A stretch of DNA of 64,000 nucleotides. Origin: Stenogyne calaminthoides (Eukaryota > Streptophyta > Magnoliopsida > Lamiales > Lamiaceae). Made by a program: the position numbers and the translations under genes. Below, one piece after another: positions 12,553 through 23,217 of the stretch (positions within the stretch are counted from its first letter, which is position 1; every line of letters begins with the position of its first letter). The stretch is from contig JBBCBC010000026.1 in assembly GCA_037126765.1 (NCBI GenBank), positions 11,768,418 to 11,832,417 on the forward strand, given 5' to 3'. Under the pieces are notes generated by a model. It worked only from the letters and a program-made list of their open reading frames with translations. It searched no databases and was not told the DNA's origin.

Positions 12553-13734
12553 CTCCTCAATGGCCATCAGACAGATGTCATCACTTTCACTGTCTGAGAA
12601 TATCTCATCTGAAGAGCTAGATCCCTCCTCAGAGTGTTCTTCTTCTGCAACCATGACCTTTTTGCTTGAGAACTTCTGGTCTCTCTTAGCTTGCCTTTCT
12701 CTTCTGGTCAAATCTGGACAATCATACTGGAAGTGACCTTTCTTCTGGCAATTATAACATCTGTTGGTATCATCATCCTGATCATTTTCTTCTTTGGACT
12801 TGGAGTCCTTCTTTCTAGATGAAGATCCTTCAGCTTTCAGGTCCTTCTTCTTCTCAGTTGATCTGTCCTCAGGTTTCTTCTGGTACCTGTTGTTCCTGTA
12901 ATAACTTTTGTATTTTCCAAATCTACTATTAAGTCTGTCAAACCTCCTTGCCATCAGTTCTAGCTTTTCCTCAAGCTCATCCTGATTTTTGGCATGGGGG
13001 TTCTCAGACTCTCTAGTTTTACAGGTTTTATCTTTGGCTTTTAAAGCCACATTCTTACTCGATGAAGAATCATCTTTGCTGTCAGCCTTTTTGGATTTCT
13101 TATCAATTACAAATTCATAGGCTTTCAGCTCAGAGAAGACTTGTTGGTAAGGCATTGAATTAATGTTCTTGGTGTTTTCAATCACCACTGCATGAATATC
13201 CCATTTCTTAGAAAAACCTCTAAGAATTTTCAATGCAACTTCTCTCTGTGGATATTTCTTTCCAAGTGCATTTAGATCATTCATGATGCTAGTGAATCTG
13301 ACTTCCAGTTTGTCTATTGATTCACCATCATCCATTTCAAAACTATCAAACTTTTCAATTGCCACTGAAAGTTTGTTTTCTTTTATGTGATATGTGCCTT
13401 GGCACATAACAGCTAGTGTATACCAAATCTCTTTAGCAGTATTACAGTGAGAGATCATTCCCATCACACCATCATCAATTGTACTGTATAGTGTGTCTTT
13501 TGCAATGTAGTCTAGATTGACTAACTTTCTCTCCTCGAGAGTCGGTTGGTCATCGACTTTAGGAAATTTTGCTCTAGGATCAATTCTCTCATCTTACGTT
13601 TCTCCGATTCACCACAGTAAAATGGAATGGTCCTTGAGAGACCACTCATGTTTGGAATACAGATGAGCCTGCATTCTCAGTCTCCATAGGTCATAGTTCT
13701 CCACTGAGAACATGGGAAGTTTTTTAGAAGACAT
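12553..13734 (-). pseudogene. element A gag, truncated and fused to pol
   Basis: The start is the ATG at 13734 (MSSKKLPMFSVENYDLWRL), then a frameshift near 13500-13600, then an open run from 13467. This is a UBN2-type copia gag (capsid/nucleocapsid). It has an intact CCHC zinc knuckle, CYNCQKKGHFQYDCPDL, followed by an acidic Ser-rich tail (EEGSSSSDEIFSDSESDD). At about 12553 the frame runs directly into integrase sequence in another phase, giving a short chimeric tail. In element B about 2.1 kb lies between these points. The junction falls at the sequence AAATTCCATT shared with integrase. Confidence 0.85.
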
Positions 13735-13851
13735 TTTTCTGATCTTTTGAAAAGTAAAAAGTTTCAGCAAATAAGATCAGTTCAGATAGACCACAAGTAT
13801 TTTTGAAAATAAAACTTTGGTCAACACAGCAGGTGGTCAAGTTGAACCACT

Positions 13852-13863
13852 GCTCTGATACCA
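13852..13863 (-). other. primer binding site, initiator tRNA-Met
   Basis: The minus strand reads TGGTATCAGAGC, the 12-nt complement of plant initiator tRNA-Met used by most copia elements, followed by AGTGGTTCAACTTGACC. It lies 2 nt from the LTR end and fixes the minus orientation of element A. Confidence 0.95.
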
Positions 13864-13891
13864 CTTGTTGGTCCCGGTGCAAACGAGTTAT

Positions 13892-13920
13892 ACACGTGTA
13901 TGAGGGGGGAATACACGTGT
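13892..13920 (-). repeat. U5-terminal hairpin with C-run loop
   Basis: ACACGTGTAT (13892-13901) and ATACACGTGT (13911-13920) are perfect 10-bp inverted repeats around GAGGGGGGA. On the element RNA this is a stem with a C-rich loop, about 26 nt before the LTR end and the PBS. Each arm contains a CACGTG palindrome (G-box core). Confidence 0.7.
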
Positions 13921-14460
13921 TCAGTGATTTTAAAACTTTTTCTTCTTGAGGTCGACTTGGGTCGATAATCACGAAGATTAGGTTACGAGATGCACGAGAT
14001 CGCTCTGAGTCAAAGTCTCATGAGGATGGTGATCCCGAGCTACTTTCGAGATACCTCGGATAATCCCAACCGAGTCCTGAGTGTCGAGAGATCCCGAGTT
14101 GCTTGGATCGGATAACTAACTTCTTGAATCCTCGGAAGAGAGTTCGGTTTGGTAACTATCTGTTCTTCTTACTTTCGATCGTCTTGAATGGTTGCCCTTA
14201 GTTTATACTCGTTTTAAGCTTTGCTGAAAACCTTCCCTTTATGAAAATAGTGATTATGTTGTGATTCACTTATGCAACTTCAGTGGATTGAATCCAACTG
14301 AATATCAGTGAAAAGTATGCTTTCAAAACAAGTCAATGCAACAGTTAAGCACAGAAAAGGAAAGCAATAAAGAACACAGCAATTATAGTGGTTCAGAGAC
14401 TCAAGCTCCTACGTCCACTCTCCCTGACTCTTCAGAGAAATTCACTATCAACTTCTGAGC

Positions 14461-14665
14461 TTTCTGACTACCTCGTAGTTTACTTACTCAACTCGGCCCT
14501 GAGTTTTCTGACTACTCCACGTAGTTTACTTACTCAACCCGACCTTAAGTTTTCTGACTACCTCCGTAGTTTACTTACTCAAACACAAACAAGCTTTCAG
14601 ACTACCCCTGTAGCTTACTAACTTCTCCTCTAGAGTTTTCTGACTACTCCGCGTAGTTTACTAAC
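14461..14665 (-). repeat. LTR array of ACTAC...GTAGT hairpin units
   Basis: Same five-unit array as in the partner LTR (4073-4278), with gaps CTC, TCCAC, CTCC, CCCT and TCCGC. The arms are conserved and only flanking bases differ. Confidence 0.75.
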
Positions 14666-14971
14666 TCTTTACAACTCTTCTCACCAACAAACACACTCCA
14701 ACTACCTTCTCAAGGGTTTGGGGTTTCTCGGTTAGTTTCCAACTAGGATGAGATATCCTTTACAATGAAGCACAATGCAAAGGGTTAGGATATCTCGACT
14801 AAGCTTTGGATAATTCTTATCAAGCTAGGCTTAGTATAGTGAGCTCTCTTCAATGTAGAAGCACTTGGGAAATTCTAGGTTTTTCGAGTGCTTTAACTTT
14901 TGCAAGAATAAGTTTGAGCTCTTGAGTTGCGTATAAATTTCCCGTAACCTTACAATGTAGAGGGTCACCAG

Positions 14972-14979
14972 TATTTATA
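14972..14979 (-). promoter_or_regulatory. TATA box of element A 5' LTR
   Basis: The minus strand reads GCCTATAAATACTGG. The same box occurs in every LTR of this family (4582-4589, 24324-24331, 36979-36986, and plus strand 46377-46384), so it is the likely core promoter for the genomic RNA. Confidence 0.6.
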
Positions 14980-16496
14980 GGCATACACCGGGGTCACTCT
15001 TGAAAACTATCCGTTGGAGAGATAACTTCGTGAGTTTCCTCTTATGGTGTGTGAGAAACGGCTATATTTAGGGTTTGAACCTCCCTAACACGTTTTAGGC
15101 AATAGCCTTTCACGTAGCTGGTCTTCACTTTTTGCAGTCTGGAACTTTTGTACATCTGACATCTTTTACAGCGACCTGTCACTGTCAGTGTCAGTATGGT
15201 ACAGTGCTGTCTTCCTCTTTTTGACTTTTGTCTCCAGTTAAAGGTAGACACCTTCAACGGCTCTTTTGGTTACAAACTCTGAGTTTGATATAACCTTTAC
15301 AACACTTCTGACTTAGTTCCTTTTGTCCGCATTTGAATGTCTTGGCAGATATCTATTTTCTAAGGAATCGCGATCTTCTCAGTATTGCATCCTTCAGATA
15401 GATATATTCAGTGCCTCGGAACATTCAGGTTTATACTGAGCATTCAGTACATTACTGAGTCTTCAGTAATTACTGTGCCTTCAGTATTCTTGATCTTCAG
15501 TTCTCAGTCTTCAGTCTTGTGTCTTCAGAGTCTTCAGGGTCTTCTGAGTCTTCAGGGTCTTCTGAATCTTTATAGTTTATACTGACTGATGTACTGAGTC
15601 TTCATGCTGAGTCTTCAGTTCCTCAGTATCATACTGAGTCTTCAGTATCTTCAGTTTCATACTGAAACTTCAGTTTCTTCAGAAACATATTGAGTTCTTC
15701 AGAGTCTTCAGAACCTATCCTGAACTATATCTGCTGACTATACATTTTGCAGATAACATCCTGAGTACTCTAAAACTGAATCCTGACTCAACTATCAAGA
15801 TCATTCTGATCATGTCATACTCAGGGGTTTTGGGATCTTAATCAAAATCGTATATATTAAATTCATCTCCCAACAATATACTACACATATAAGGGAGCAC
15901 GTAGATGTTTTAAAACAGAAATTTCAACACAACGGACCACTCGACGACGTAGCTGAAATTTAGTCGAGCATCATTTTAACGTTTCAACTTAGCATATTTG
16001 AGCATAAATTTCGGCAGCATAACGGTACAATTTGTGAAAACCAAAAATACAAGCATGAAGTATGCACTTTAACAAACATATAAGAAGTTTATTTCTACAG
16101 ATTTCACCAATATACACTCCATAACAAAATAGCAAAGAAATAAGAACACAACTAATACACAAAGGTCGAAATCACAACCTTTGTAGTTTCCGTCTAGATT
16201 TTGGATGGAAACTCGAACAATCGTTGATTTCCGAAGGTTCGTTGAGTGAACGAGGTGTAGAGCAACTTCCGTCTATGGTTGGATGGAGGATGATGGTTCG
16301 ATTTTTTTTTCTATTTCTTTGAAAAGGGGAGCTTAGCGAGAACTTTTTTGTTTTGAAGTAGCTCTGTATTGCCATTTCTCTTTTGTAGTATACTATTGGG
16401 AAATCTTTGTGTTGATAATAAGTTGAAGAAATAAAATGGCAGAGTTTCGGCACTTTGGGAAATTAGCAAGGGAAAATTAAGAGTTGGGAGGGAGTC

Positions 16497-16504
16497 TATT
16501 TATA
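16497..16504 (-). promoter_or_regulatory. TATA-like box of the gypsy-like LTR
   Basis: On the minus strand this reads TATAAATA followed by GACTCCCTCCC. It lies about 630 bp inside the TGTAACACCCCG end, a reasonable position for a U3 core promoter in a minus-oriented LTR. It is the main support for the assigned orientation. Confidence 0.4.
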
Positions 16505-17722
16505 GGAAGAAGAGTGGTGTTGGGAGAAAAATAAGAGTGAATGGTGGCCATGTGTTTCATGTGGCCACAAATTCACTTTGTTAGATATTTTATTTCCTAC
16601 AACTTTTGTTACCACTTGGTATTTACTACACACTATATTTGTATTGTAAAATCGTGGTTTCATTAATTAAAATTCATGACTTCGTTAGAATTAATTGTTT
16701 AGAACTTTTAAAACTTAAATCGTCACGTTCTGAGACGAAAATTATTTATTTAAAAATTCAATTTTCTTAAATTTCTCAATAATTATAATTTAGTTAGACG
16801 AAATAGATTTTCCATCTTCGTATTTATCATTCATCATATTTTCGATTTTTATATCGATAATCCTAATTCGTTGAAATATTAAATTTTCTTTCTTTAAATT
16901 GAAATTAAATATTATTATAAAATATTTTATTATTAAACCTTAATTAAATATTTTATTACAGTGCTAGGAGTCCTCCCGGTTCAAAATGCTCGTCCGTTCC
17001 CTGAAAAATCAAAACCTTTGCAAACATAAAAAAATGCTCTAAGATTATTAGAAAAATCTTTAAATTAAATATTTATTTTATTAAGCTCATTTCTTTTATT
17101 ATCCTTATTAAACTGGGACGGGGTGTTACAAACCCGACGTACTACGTTTACACGCGATTGAAAATAGTTTTTATATCATTAATTTTAAATTAAATACTTC
17201 AAATTTTTAATTAGTTTGATTAATTCAATTATAGACGTAATTTTTTTTCCTAATATTATATGTGCATATTTTCATTCATTTCTTATTCTAAAGACAAAGT
17301 CTCATGTTCAACTGGTGCACGGATATAAGATTTGTGCACTCGCCCCAACCCTACCCATGTATCCACAAAACATGTCTAATATATTCAATGAGTCAATTAT
17401 ATTTTTAAATGGGTCATTCAGTTGCATGAGTGCATGCTGCACTCGGATGCACAAGAGACCACTCTATTCTAAATTACTCTCTCTCATTCTTCTTAATGTC
17501 TTTTTAGTCTTTTAGAATATTTATATAATAAATATCGTTCAGATATTTTCTCCCCTTATTATATCATATATACTCATAATAATTAATTTTCATGATCATT
17601 TTGCCAACATTAACCTTAACTTTTTATAATTAAATATTTATAACAATAAATACTATTGGCTGGAAAAATTATTCACACAACATATTTGTAGAAAAAATAA
17701 TCATTAGGGTATATATGAGATA

Positions 17723-17912
17723 ATGATGGATGAAAATGTCAAAAGTGGTGATCCTGCAGATGATGATCAACGTGTTCCTTTCTTTAGTGAACGTATTGCG
17801 AACCTGACCGCTTATATGATTAATAGAGAACAACTTCGCAATAGAGAAGCTCACAGAGCTCTAAAAATGACTTGATTGAGCATATATTAGAAATTTTTTG
17901 AACTAGCTAGGA
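17723..17912 (+). pseudogene. Harbinger/PIF-like transposase C-terminal remnant
   Basis: An open run of 50 codons from the ATG at 17723 encodes VPFFSERIANLTAYMINREQ, then LRNREAHRALK. One extra base near 17867 would let the frame continue as NDLIEHILEIF. The pattern REAHRALKNDLIEHI resembles the C-terminus of plant PIF/Harbinger transposase-derived proteins (plant transposon protein family), recalled from family knowledge and not searched. The upstream catalytic part is missing and no terminal inverted repeats were seen. The open run ends at a TGA at 17875. It is a decayed fragment. Confidence 0.45.
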
Positions 17913-18108
17913 ATTAATATGTAATTTACATCTTCTGTATTTGTAAATTTTTTATTTTATGCATCTATTTGTAACTTGATTTATTTCTTTGCAATTTTTT
18001 ATTTCAACTCTTGTTAATTGTAATTTTATTATTTATCTTATTTTAAAATATATGCTAAATTATTTTCCATTATATAATTATACATTTAGAATATTATCTC
18101 ATTTTGTA

Positions 18109-18318
18109 CTCCCTCCGTCCCATGAAGACTGCAACACTATAAATGACACGCAAACCAAGGAAAAAAAGTGAAAAATGGGTTTGAGTGTAATAAAGAAGGA
18201 GTATTGTGAGTAATTAAAGGTGGATATGTTAACTTTTATTGGGTATTTTGGAAGTGTTGCAGTAATGTTGGGACGTCCAAATAAGGCAAGTGTTGCAGTA
18301 ATCATGGGACGGAGGGAG
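18109..18318. mobile_element. Stowaway MITE
   Basis: 210 bp with ends CTCCCTCCGTCCCATGA and TCATGGGACGGAGGGAG, flanked by TA on both sides (18107-18108 and 18319-18320). The inverted repeats extend inward through ACTGCAACACT. These are the hallmarks of Tc1/mariner-derived Stowaway MITEs of flowering plants. No coding capacity. Confidence 0.95.
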
Positions 18319-18470
18319 TATACTTTTTTACACATTTTAAATATAATAAATATTAATTATAGATTGTATCTATAAATATAAAAGCAGAAACCGCCCCAAA
18401 TTTGGAAGCCATTGAATTTTCCCGCCAAAAATAATTGCTACATCGGGAGACATATCTATGAATTTTTTTT

Positions 18471-18576
18471 AACAAATAATAATAGATTAAGAAAAAATCT
18501 TTATAATATTTGTAATAATTCCAAATATTGAATTGAGCAAAAATCTTTGGAATATCTTTAAAAATTTAGGGCGGTT
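18471..18576. repeat. AT-rich approx. 100-bp dispersed repeat, copy 1
   Basis: The unit begins AACAAATAATAATAGATT, runs through AAAAAATCTTTATAAT and TTCCAAATATTGAATTGAG and ends AAAATTTAGGGCGGTTT. Other copies: 18921-19015, 19016-19345 (split by the second MITE), and 19652-19715 continued at 55072-55113 (split by element C). Copies 1 and 4 share the longest match, including the GGGCGGTTT end and a preceding GAGACATAT. The nature of the repeat is unknown. Confidence 0.7.
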
Positions 18577-18582
18577 TGTGTT

Positions 18583-18606
18583 TATATATATATATATATA
18601 TATATA
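18583..18606. repeat. (TA)12 microsatellite
   Basis: Twelve TA dinucleotides directly follow copy 1 of the AT-rich repeat. The copy-4 remnant near 55113 is likewise followed by TA/TG dinucleotides. Confidence 0.95.
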
Positions 18607-19023
18607 AATTTGCAACTTTGGAATATAATAAGTTGTCAATTTAATAATTTTCTGCTGAGATATTTAAGATTTGCTACGAGAATATTGATAATAAAGTATA
18701 ATATTTGATACTCTCTCGGTCCCATGAATATGAACTTACATATAATTCACACCACAATCATATTAAAACATAATTTTCTTGCCCACCACTTTTTCATAGA
18801 AAAAATAAAAATATTTTAATATTATAATATATTTCAGATAAAATTATGATCAAATTTGTATATTCCAAATAAAATCATGATCAAATCTATTGATTTTCAA
18901 AACCAAAAAAAAATAAAATTAACAAATAATAATAGATTGATTAAAAAATCTTTAAAATAATTTTAAATATTCAATTGAGAAAAAAAATTTGGAATAATTC
19001 CAAATAAAAAATATTAACAAATA

Positions 19024-19250
19024 CTCCCTCCGTCTCATTTGATTTTGCACCCTTTGACTTGTACACATATTAAGAAAAAGTGGTTTTTTGTGTATTTTGT
19101 TGACTTTTCAAAGGGGGTGGAGGGTGGGGATTGTGAGAGTGGAGATTGTGGGGTGGAGATTGTAAGATTTTTTTCCATATTTGGGGTGTGTAAAATAAAT
19201 TGGGACGGACCGAAATAGAAAGTGTGCAAAATGAATTGGGACGGAGGGAG
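19024..19250. mobile_element. Stowaway MITE
   Basis: 227 bp with ends CTCCCTCCGTCTCATTTGA and GAATTGGGACGGAGGGAG and flanking TA (19022-19023, 19251-19252). Joining the flanks with one TA gives AACAAA-TA-ATAATAGA, matching the neighbouring AT-rich repeat, so the insertion site is unambiguous. No coding capacity. Confidence 0.95.
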
Positions 19251-19651
19251 TAATAATAGACTGATAAAAAATCTTTAAAATAATTCTAAATATTAAATTG
19301 AGAAAAAATCTTTGAAATATTTTTGAATAATTCCAAATATTGGCTAGTTACCATAACTCTTTTAAATTGGATACAAAATGTTTCTTTTAAAATTTATTTT
19401 ACATAAATTTTTGAATACTCATCTTAATCTTAATCTTAATACTATATATTGGTAAATTCGATTAAGTTTATGTGACAAAACCACGTTCATCTGCGCAAAG
19501 TCTAATTCAACCAATTTATTTCGTTTCAAAATCGTGCATTCTCATTAAAAGTTATATTAAAATTAAAATTTTAATCTATTTAATTAATAAATTAAAATTT
19601 TAGTTTTAATACATCTTATCTTCTTTCTCGTAAATTGAGAGACATATTTTT

Positions 19652-19715
19652 AACAAATAATAATAGATTAAGAAAAAAATCTTTATAATCTTTGTAATAA
19701 TTTCAAATATTGAAT
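19652..19715. repeat. AT-rich repeat copy 4, left part (target of element C)
   Basis: It begins AACAAATAATAATAGATT and breaks at TGAAT (19711-19715), the target-site duplication of element C. It resumes at 55067 with TGAAT followed by TGAGCAAGAATCTTT. The joined order equals copy 1. Confidence 0.8.
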
Positions 19716-19848
19716 TGTTGGGAAATTTGTAGTTTTGATGGAAGTTCCAAAACAGTTGTAATAGGACCAGTCGAACCTGTTAGTCGACTGATGAAACGAT
19801 AGGAAGTCAGCTGAACATGTTAGAAAGCTGAAGAATTAGACTAGATCA

Positions 19849-19872
19849 CATATTGAGGGGGAACTCAATATG
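19849..19872 (+). repeat. palindrome around GGGGAA inside U3
   Basis: CATATTGAG-GGGGAA-CTCAATATG is a perfect 9-bp inverted repeat around a polypurine core, 133 bp inside the LTR. It is identical in the other LTR (53763-53786). Related GAGGGGGAACTC motifs occur inside solo LTRs E and F. Confidence 0.7.
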
Positions 19873-20344
19873 AAGAAGTGAAGATAAGAAGTGAAGATCA
19901 GAAAGAAGATCTGAAGCTCATCAGAAGATCTACTCTATAAAGACATCAGCAGAGTCGATAGGTTCTTGACTAAGATAACTTTATCGGAAGACTCAAAGTC
20001 TCTTGATCTCATGGACTACTGATCGATGAGAAGCTAAGTAAGAACCGTGATACGCATTTCATCTTATCCTTAAAACATACGACGTGGTTCAAACCAGAAG
20101 AATGTTTAAACTGATGGCTTTTCAAGGCACCGAATAAGTGTACTTGTTAGCCACTTAGAAGTCAACACGTATGTACGGTTCTGAAGAATGCAGGATATGG
20201 TGTATTAATGCCAAATGGCTAGAAAGGACAATATTGCACGAAAGGCGGCATGGCCTTTTCCGGGCACATCAAATCAAGCACTGCAAGCCTACCTAAAATA
20301 GACCAAGTTCAATTGGTCTCCAACGGCTAAATCAAAATCGGGCC

Positions 20345-20352
20345 TATAAATA
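20345..20352 (+). promoter_or_regulatory. TATA box of element C 5' LTR
   Basis: TATAAATA in the context GGGCCTATAAATATGGG, about 630 bp into the LTR. It is conserved at 54255-54262 in the 3' LTR. Likely core promoter, by position and motif only. Confidence 0.6.
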
Positions 20353-21155
20353 TGGGATCAACCTTCAAAGTAAGGACACGAAAATTATCATCAAGCTCAA
20401 GCACAAGCAATTTCCGCACGAAGAACACAAAATCGAAGATTTATTCTTAAGTGTTCATCCCATAGTTCTTATCATAGAATACTTATCCTCTAGCTTTAGG
20501 CTACCTAAAAGATAGGATATTATTCCAGTTGGAACAACACAAATCTTATACCCAAACAAAAGTTAGGTTAAGTTTGTTATAACAAGATTTCTGTCTAGGG
20601 TTTCTAGATTAGATTTCTGGGATTGGTTGAGTGAGAACTCGTGAAACATCTGTTGGTTGTACTGTGTTGGACTAACACATTAAACTAAGTCCAGTTGGTT
20701 AAGTTGGTGCCCCTGTTGATAGGGAAGAGTGGACGTAGGACAAGTTGTCCGAACCACTATAAATCTGTGTGCCTTTACTTTGCTTTACACTTACTTGCAC
20801 ACTATTCTTCTTATTTGCATGCATATTTTGTACCTGGATCGATTAGCATCAAAATTCTTGATCCGATCGGTTTGACACCCCTTGTCATCGATCAATACCG
20901 GATTGGTCGAAATCCTTATTTGAGTAAAACTGGTTTTAACACGAGTTAGCTAATCTTCCGCACCATCAGTTCAACTGATAGACGCCGAACTGATTTGCTT
21001 GAAAAATCAGTAAGTCGGATATCAGTCCAAACTGATCCACATCGCACTCTGATCAGACATACGTGCAAGTCACATCTGATCCACGAAAAGTTTTGAAGTC
21101 TATTCACCCCTCCCTCTGGGACTTCAACCCTCAACAAACCGTTTGGGACCTCGAG

Positions 21156-21166
21156 TGGTATCGAGC
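21156..21166 (+). other. primer binding site with one base missing
   Basis: TGGTATCGAGC followed by AGTGG, against the standard TGGTATCAGAGC. One base is lost at the CAG. The same loss at the same place is seen in element B, while A and D keep the full motif. Confidence 0.8.
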
Positions 21167-21290
21167 AGTGGTTCTTCCGACCACTGGCTTTGAATATCGT
21201 TGGTTCTTGAGGAAGAACCTTTGTGGTCACTTGAACTGATCTTTGAAAACCGTTTTCAAAACTCATATTCTTTCAAAATCACCACAAGCA

Positions 21291-22997
21291 TGGATAACAC
21301 TTCAGGTATGCATCATAATCTACCCATGTTTTCTGTTGATGAGTATGCAGATTGGTCCATCGACATGAGAGACCATCTGGGAGTGATTAGCAACAGAATG
21401 GATGAGATTCTTGAGATAGGACCGATTATCATCTATCACTTTAATCAAGCTGAAGCAGCTTGAGATCCTACGCAACCAGTTGGAGCAAGAATCAGAAAGA
21501 GTCCCTCTCTGATGGATGCAGATGAGAGGAAATTGTCTAATTTGGATACTGTTGCCAGATATCATCATGAAATCCATGGATGCTACTACACGAGAGAAAG
21601 TGAAGTACCTAAAGACAACTAAGGAAGTTTGGGATACGCTTGCTGAAATCTGCAGAAAAATGAACAGATCAAACACAGCAGACTGCAAGTTGAGCTATTT
21701 GTATTTGAGAAACTTAAGATGCTACCGAATGAAACAGTTGATCAATTTGATGGAAGGATCACACAAGGAGTCAACCGACTTCATGATCTAGGACGAGTAA
21801 TGTCAAACAAGGATATCAACTACAAGATTCTCAAATCATTGACTAAGATGGGATACCAAGGTGACCATGATTAAGGACTGTCAAGATATTGCTACCATGA
21901 AACCAAATGATCTAATCTTCAGTTTGAAAGCCCATGAGTTCGACCTGATTGAGAGAGGACAAGGATCAGATGATGTCCCTGCTGAAGCTGCTGCAAACTC
22001 AGCTAAATCTGTTGCATTCCAGGTGACCAGTAGCAGTTCACGAATTGTTGAACCAGTTGGAAACATCATCAGCCAAGCCGAACAGATTGCTCTTCTGACA
22101 AGAAAACTTGAACGAACAAATGTTCAGATGGGCAAGTACAGAAAGTTTTATGATGACTATCGACAAAGCAGAGGAAGAGATCGAAGATCTTCTGACAGAT
22201 CTCAAGAGAGGTATCGTTCTTCAGATGATAGGGACAACATAAGAGATGACCGAAAAGATGATCACAGAGAGGAAAGGAAAGATGATCGGAGAGAGGATCG
22301 CAGAGAAAACAGACGTGATGAAAGATCAGATAAGAGAGGTTCTGATTACAGACAGAGTGAAAAGTCTCCTGACAGATCGTACCGAAGAAATGATTCACCG
22401 AATAGAAGAAATTCTGGAGACTCAAGGGTTTTCTACAACTGTCAGAAACCAGGTCACTACAGTGCTGATTACCCCGACCTGACTCCCAAAGAGAGAGAAG
22501 AAAAATGAAACATAAGAGAACAAAGGTTCAGAGACAGAAAAGCAATGGTGGCCGACACATCTGGTATTGATGATTCCTATCTACCTTCAGATGATTCAGG
22601 GTACTCATCTGTCGAAGATTTTTGTCTGATTACCACTACTGACGATGTCGACGATATGAACTTCTCATTTGATGATGACATTTGTCTGATGGCCAGAGAA
22701 ACTGACCAGTCTGAGGTAATCTCTAAACCTTCTGTGGTTTCTTGTTCTACACCTGTTGTGCTGAGCACATCTGCTGGAGAGATTAACCTGCAGGTCTACA
22801 ATGACCAATTGCTTGATGATCTCTCTATTGCAATAGATACTTATACACGAGTGGAATTTGAGAACGATAACCTAAGGGATGAGAATATTCGGCTTGTCAA
22901 AGATATTGAGGCAAGTAAAGCAGCTGAACTAAAATCAACTAAAACTGTTCAGAAGATGACTAAAGAACTCCTTCATCAAATCAATCAGAATCAGTGA
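21291..22997 (+). pseudogene. element C gag
   Basis: Starts at ATG 21291 (MDNTSGMHHNLPMFSVDEYA). It carries a copia UBN2-type capsid region, then a long Arg/Asp/Glu-rich segment (22180-22420; repeats like DDRREDRRENRRDER), a zinc knuckle and an acidic tail. In-frame stops lie at 21461-21463 and 22506-22508, and frames change between about 21560 and 21860. The zinc knuckle reads FYNCQKPGHYSADYPDL: the first and last cysteines of the CCHC set are replaced by Phe and Tyr. gag would form the particle and bind RNA; this copy is dead. Its 3' end meets the inverted third-ORF fragment at about 22985 in place of pol. Confidence 0.85.
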
Positions 22998-23217
22998 CAC
23001 CTTGTGGAGCATAGAGATTTTTGCAGTGAGGACAATTTGTCCTTTATCTTCCACAAACTTTCCTGATTCTTCCAGCAATCTCCTCTTCAAATATTCAAGC
23101 CAATTTATCCTTGCATTATCAATTATGGCTGACATAATTCTCACTTTTTCTTGTGTGACCGCATCAAAGCTGTAGGTTATACCAGCAATCACTTTCTGGA
23201 AAATATCGAATAATAGG
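22985..23217 (-). pseudogene. element C third-ORF fragment, inverted (second half)
   Basis: On the minus strand this continues the fragment at 38218-38536: LFDIFQKVIAGITYSFDAV, then a segment ending ISMLHKVSLIL. It matches the third ORF of element H (LFEIVSRVIIGFAFSPDALT ... NIHKVSMILSDKL). It lies opposite to the plus-strand gag and third ORF of element C. The homology stops near 22985, where gag begins, which marks the inversion/deletion breakpoint. Insertion of element B separates it from its first half. Confidence 0.75.

Larger units (their letters stand above)
3477..15875 (-). mobile_element. Ty1/copia SIRE-type element A (internally deleted)
   Basis: This 12.4-kb element sits inside the gypsy-like solo LTR. 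Its LTRs begin TGTTGGTCCC and end CTCCCAACA on the plus strand. The 5-bp duplication ATATA flanks it at 3472-3476 and 15876-15880. The PBS, on the minus strand beside the right-hand LTR, shows minus orientation. Order in its own sense: LTR, PBS, gag, pol fragment, spacer, third (env-like) ORF, polypurine tracts, LTR. Compared with element B it lacks about 2.1 kb covering the gag tail, protease and integrase N-terminus, so it could not have moved on its own proteins. gag, pol and the third ORF all carry frameshifts. The extra ORF after pol, repeated polypurine tracts and approx. 2-kb LTRs place it in the SIRE/Maximus (Sirevirus) group. Confidence 0.9.
13866..15875 (-). repeat. element A 5' LTR
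   Basis: 2,010 bp, TGTTGGTCCC...TCCCAACA, beside the PBS. Core promoter at 14972-14979 on the minus strand. In this copy the segment near 15400-15700 keeps the CAGT/ACTG-rich text (ACTGAGTCTTCAGT-type), while positions 13930-14130 show CGA/CGG variants relative to B. Confidence 0.9.
1086..17130 (-). mobile_element. Ty3/gypsy-like solo LTR, split by copia element A
   Basis: The outer ends are TGTAACGCCCCG at 1086 and GGGGTGTTACA ending at 17130, an imperfect inverted repeat of the TG...CA type. They are flanked by identical 5-bp duplications AACCC at 1081-1085 and 17131-17135. Removing element A and its duplication leaves about 3.64 kb with no gag or pol. This is best read as one long solo LTR left by LTR-LTR recombination. 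TGTAACACCCCG-type ends and multi-kb LTRs are known from plant gypsy chromoviruses such as Tekay/Del, so that is the likely lineage, by inference. A TATA-like box on the minus strand at 16497-16504 suggests minus orientation. The parts 1988-3471 and 15881-16490 hold only spurious short ORFs. Confidence 0.7.
17136..19710. other. AT-rich intergenic spacer with DNA-transposon debris
   Basis: This is the only long non-retroelement stretch between the two nests. It holds a Harbinger-like transposase remnant (17723), two Stowaway MITEs (18109-18318, 19024-19250), a (TA)12 microsatellite (18583-18606) and several copies of an AACAAATAATAATAGATT repeat. A degenerate single MITE end (ACTCTCTCGGTCCCATGAAT) lies near 18710. 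The plus-strand open frame at 17216-17515 has no recognisable similarity and no supporting signals. Confidence 0.65.
19716..21154 (+). repeat. element C 5' LTR
   Basis: About 1,439 bp. The right end is altered relative to the partner LTR (GGGACCTCGA in place of GGGACCTACA), so the boundary is set by the PBS and by LTR length. It contains a palindromic polypurine motif at 19849-19872 and a TATA box at 20345-20352. Confidence 0.85.

Noticed and set aside
13852..13863. tRNA gene
   Set aside because: Only the 12-nt complement of the tRNA 3' end is present; it is a primer binding site.
17216..17515. 99-codon plus-strand ORF in the spacer
   Set aside because: Low-complexity AT-rich context, no recognisable domain, and the start overlaps a poly-T region.
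18701..18725. Third Stowaway MITE
   Set aside because: Only one degenerate end (ACTCTCTCGGTCCC) is present, with no opposite end.
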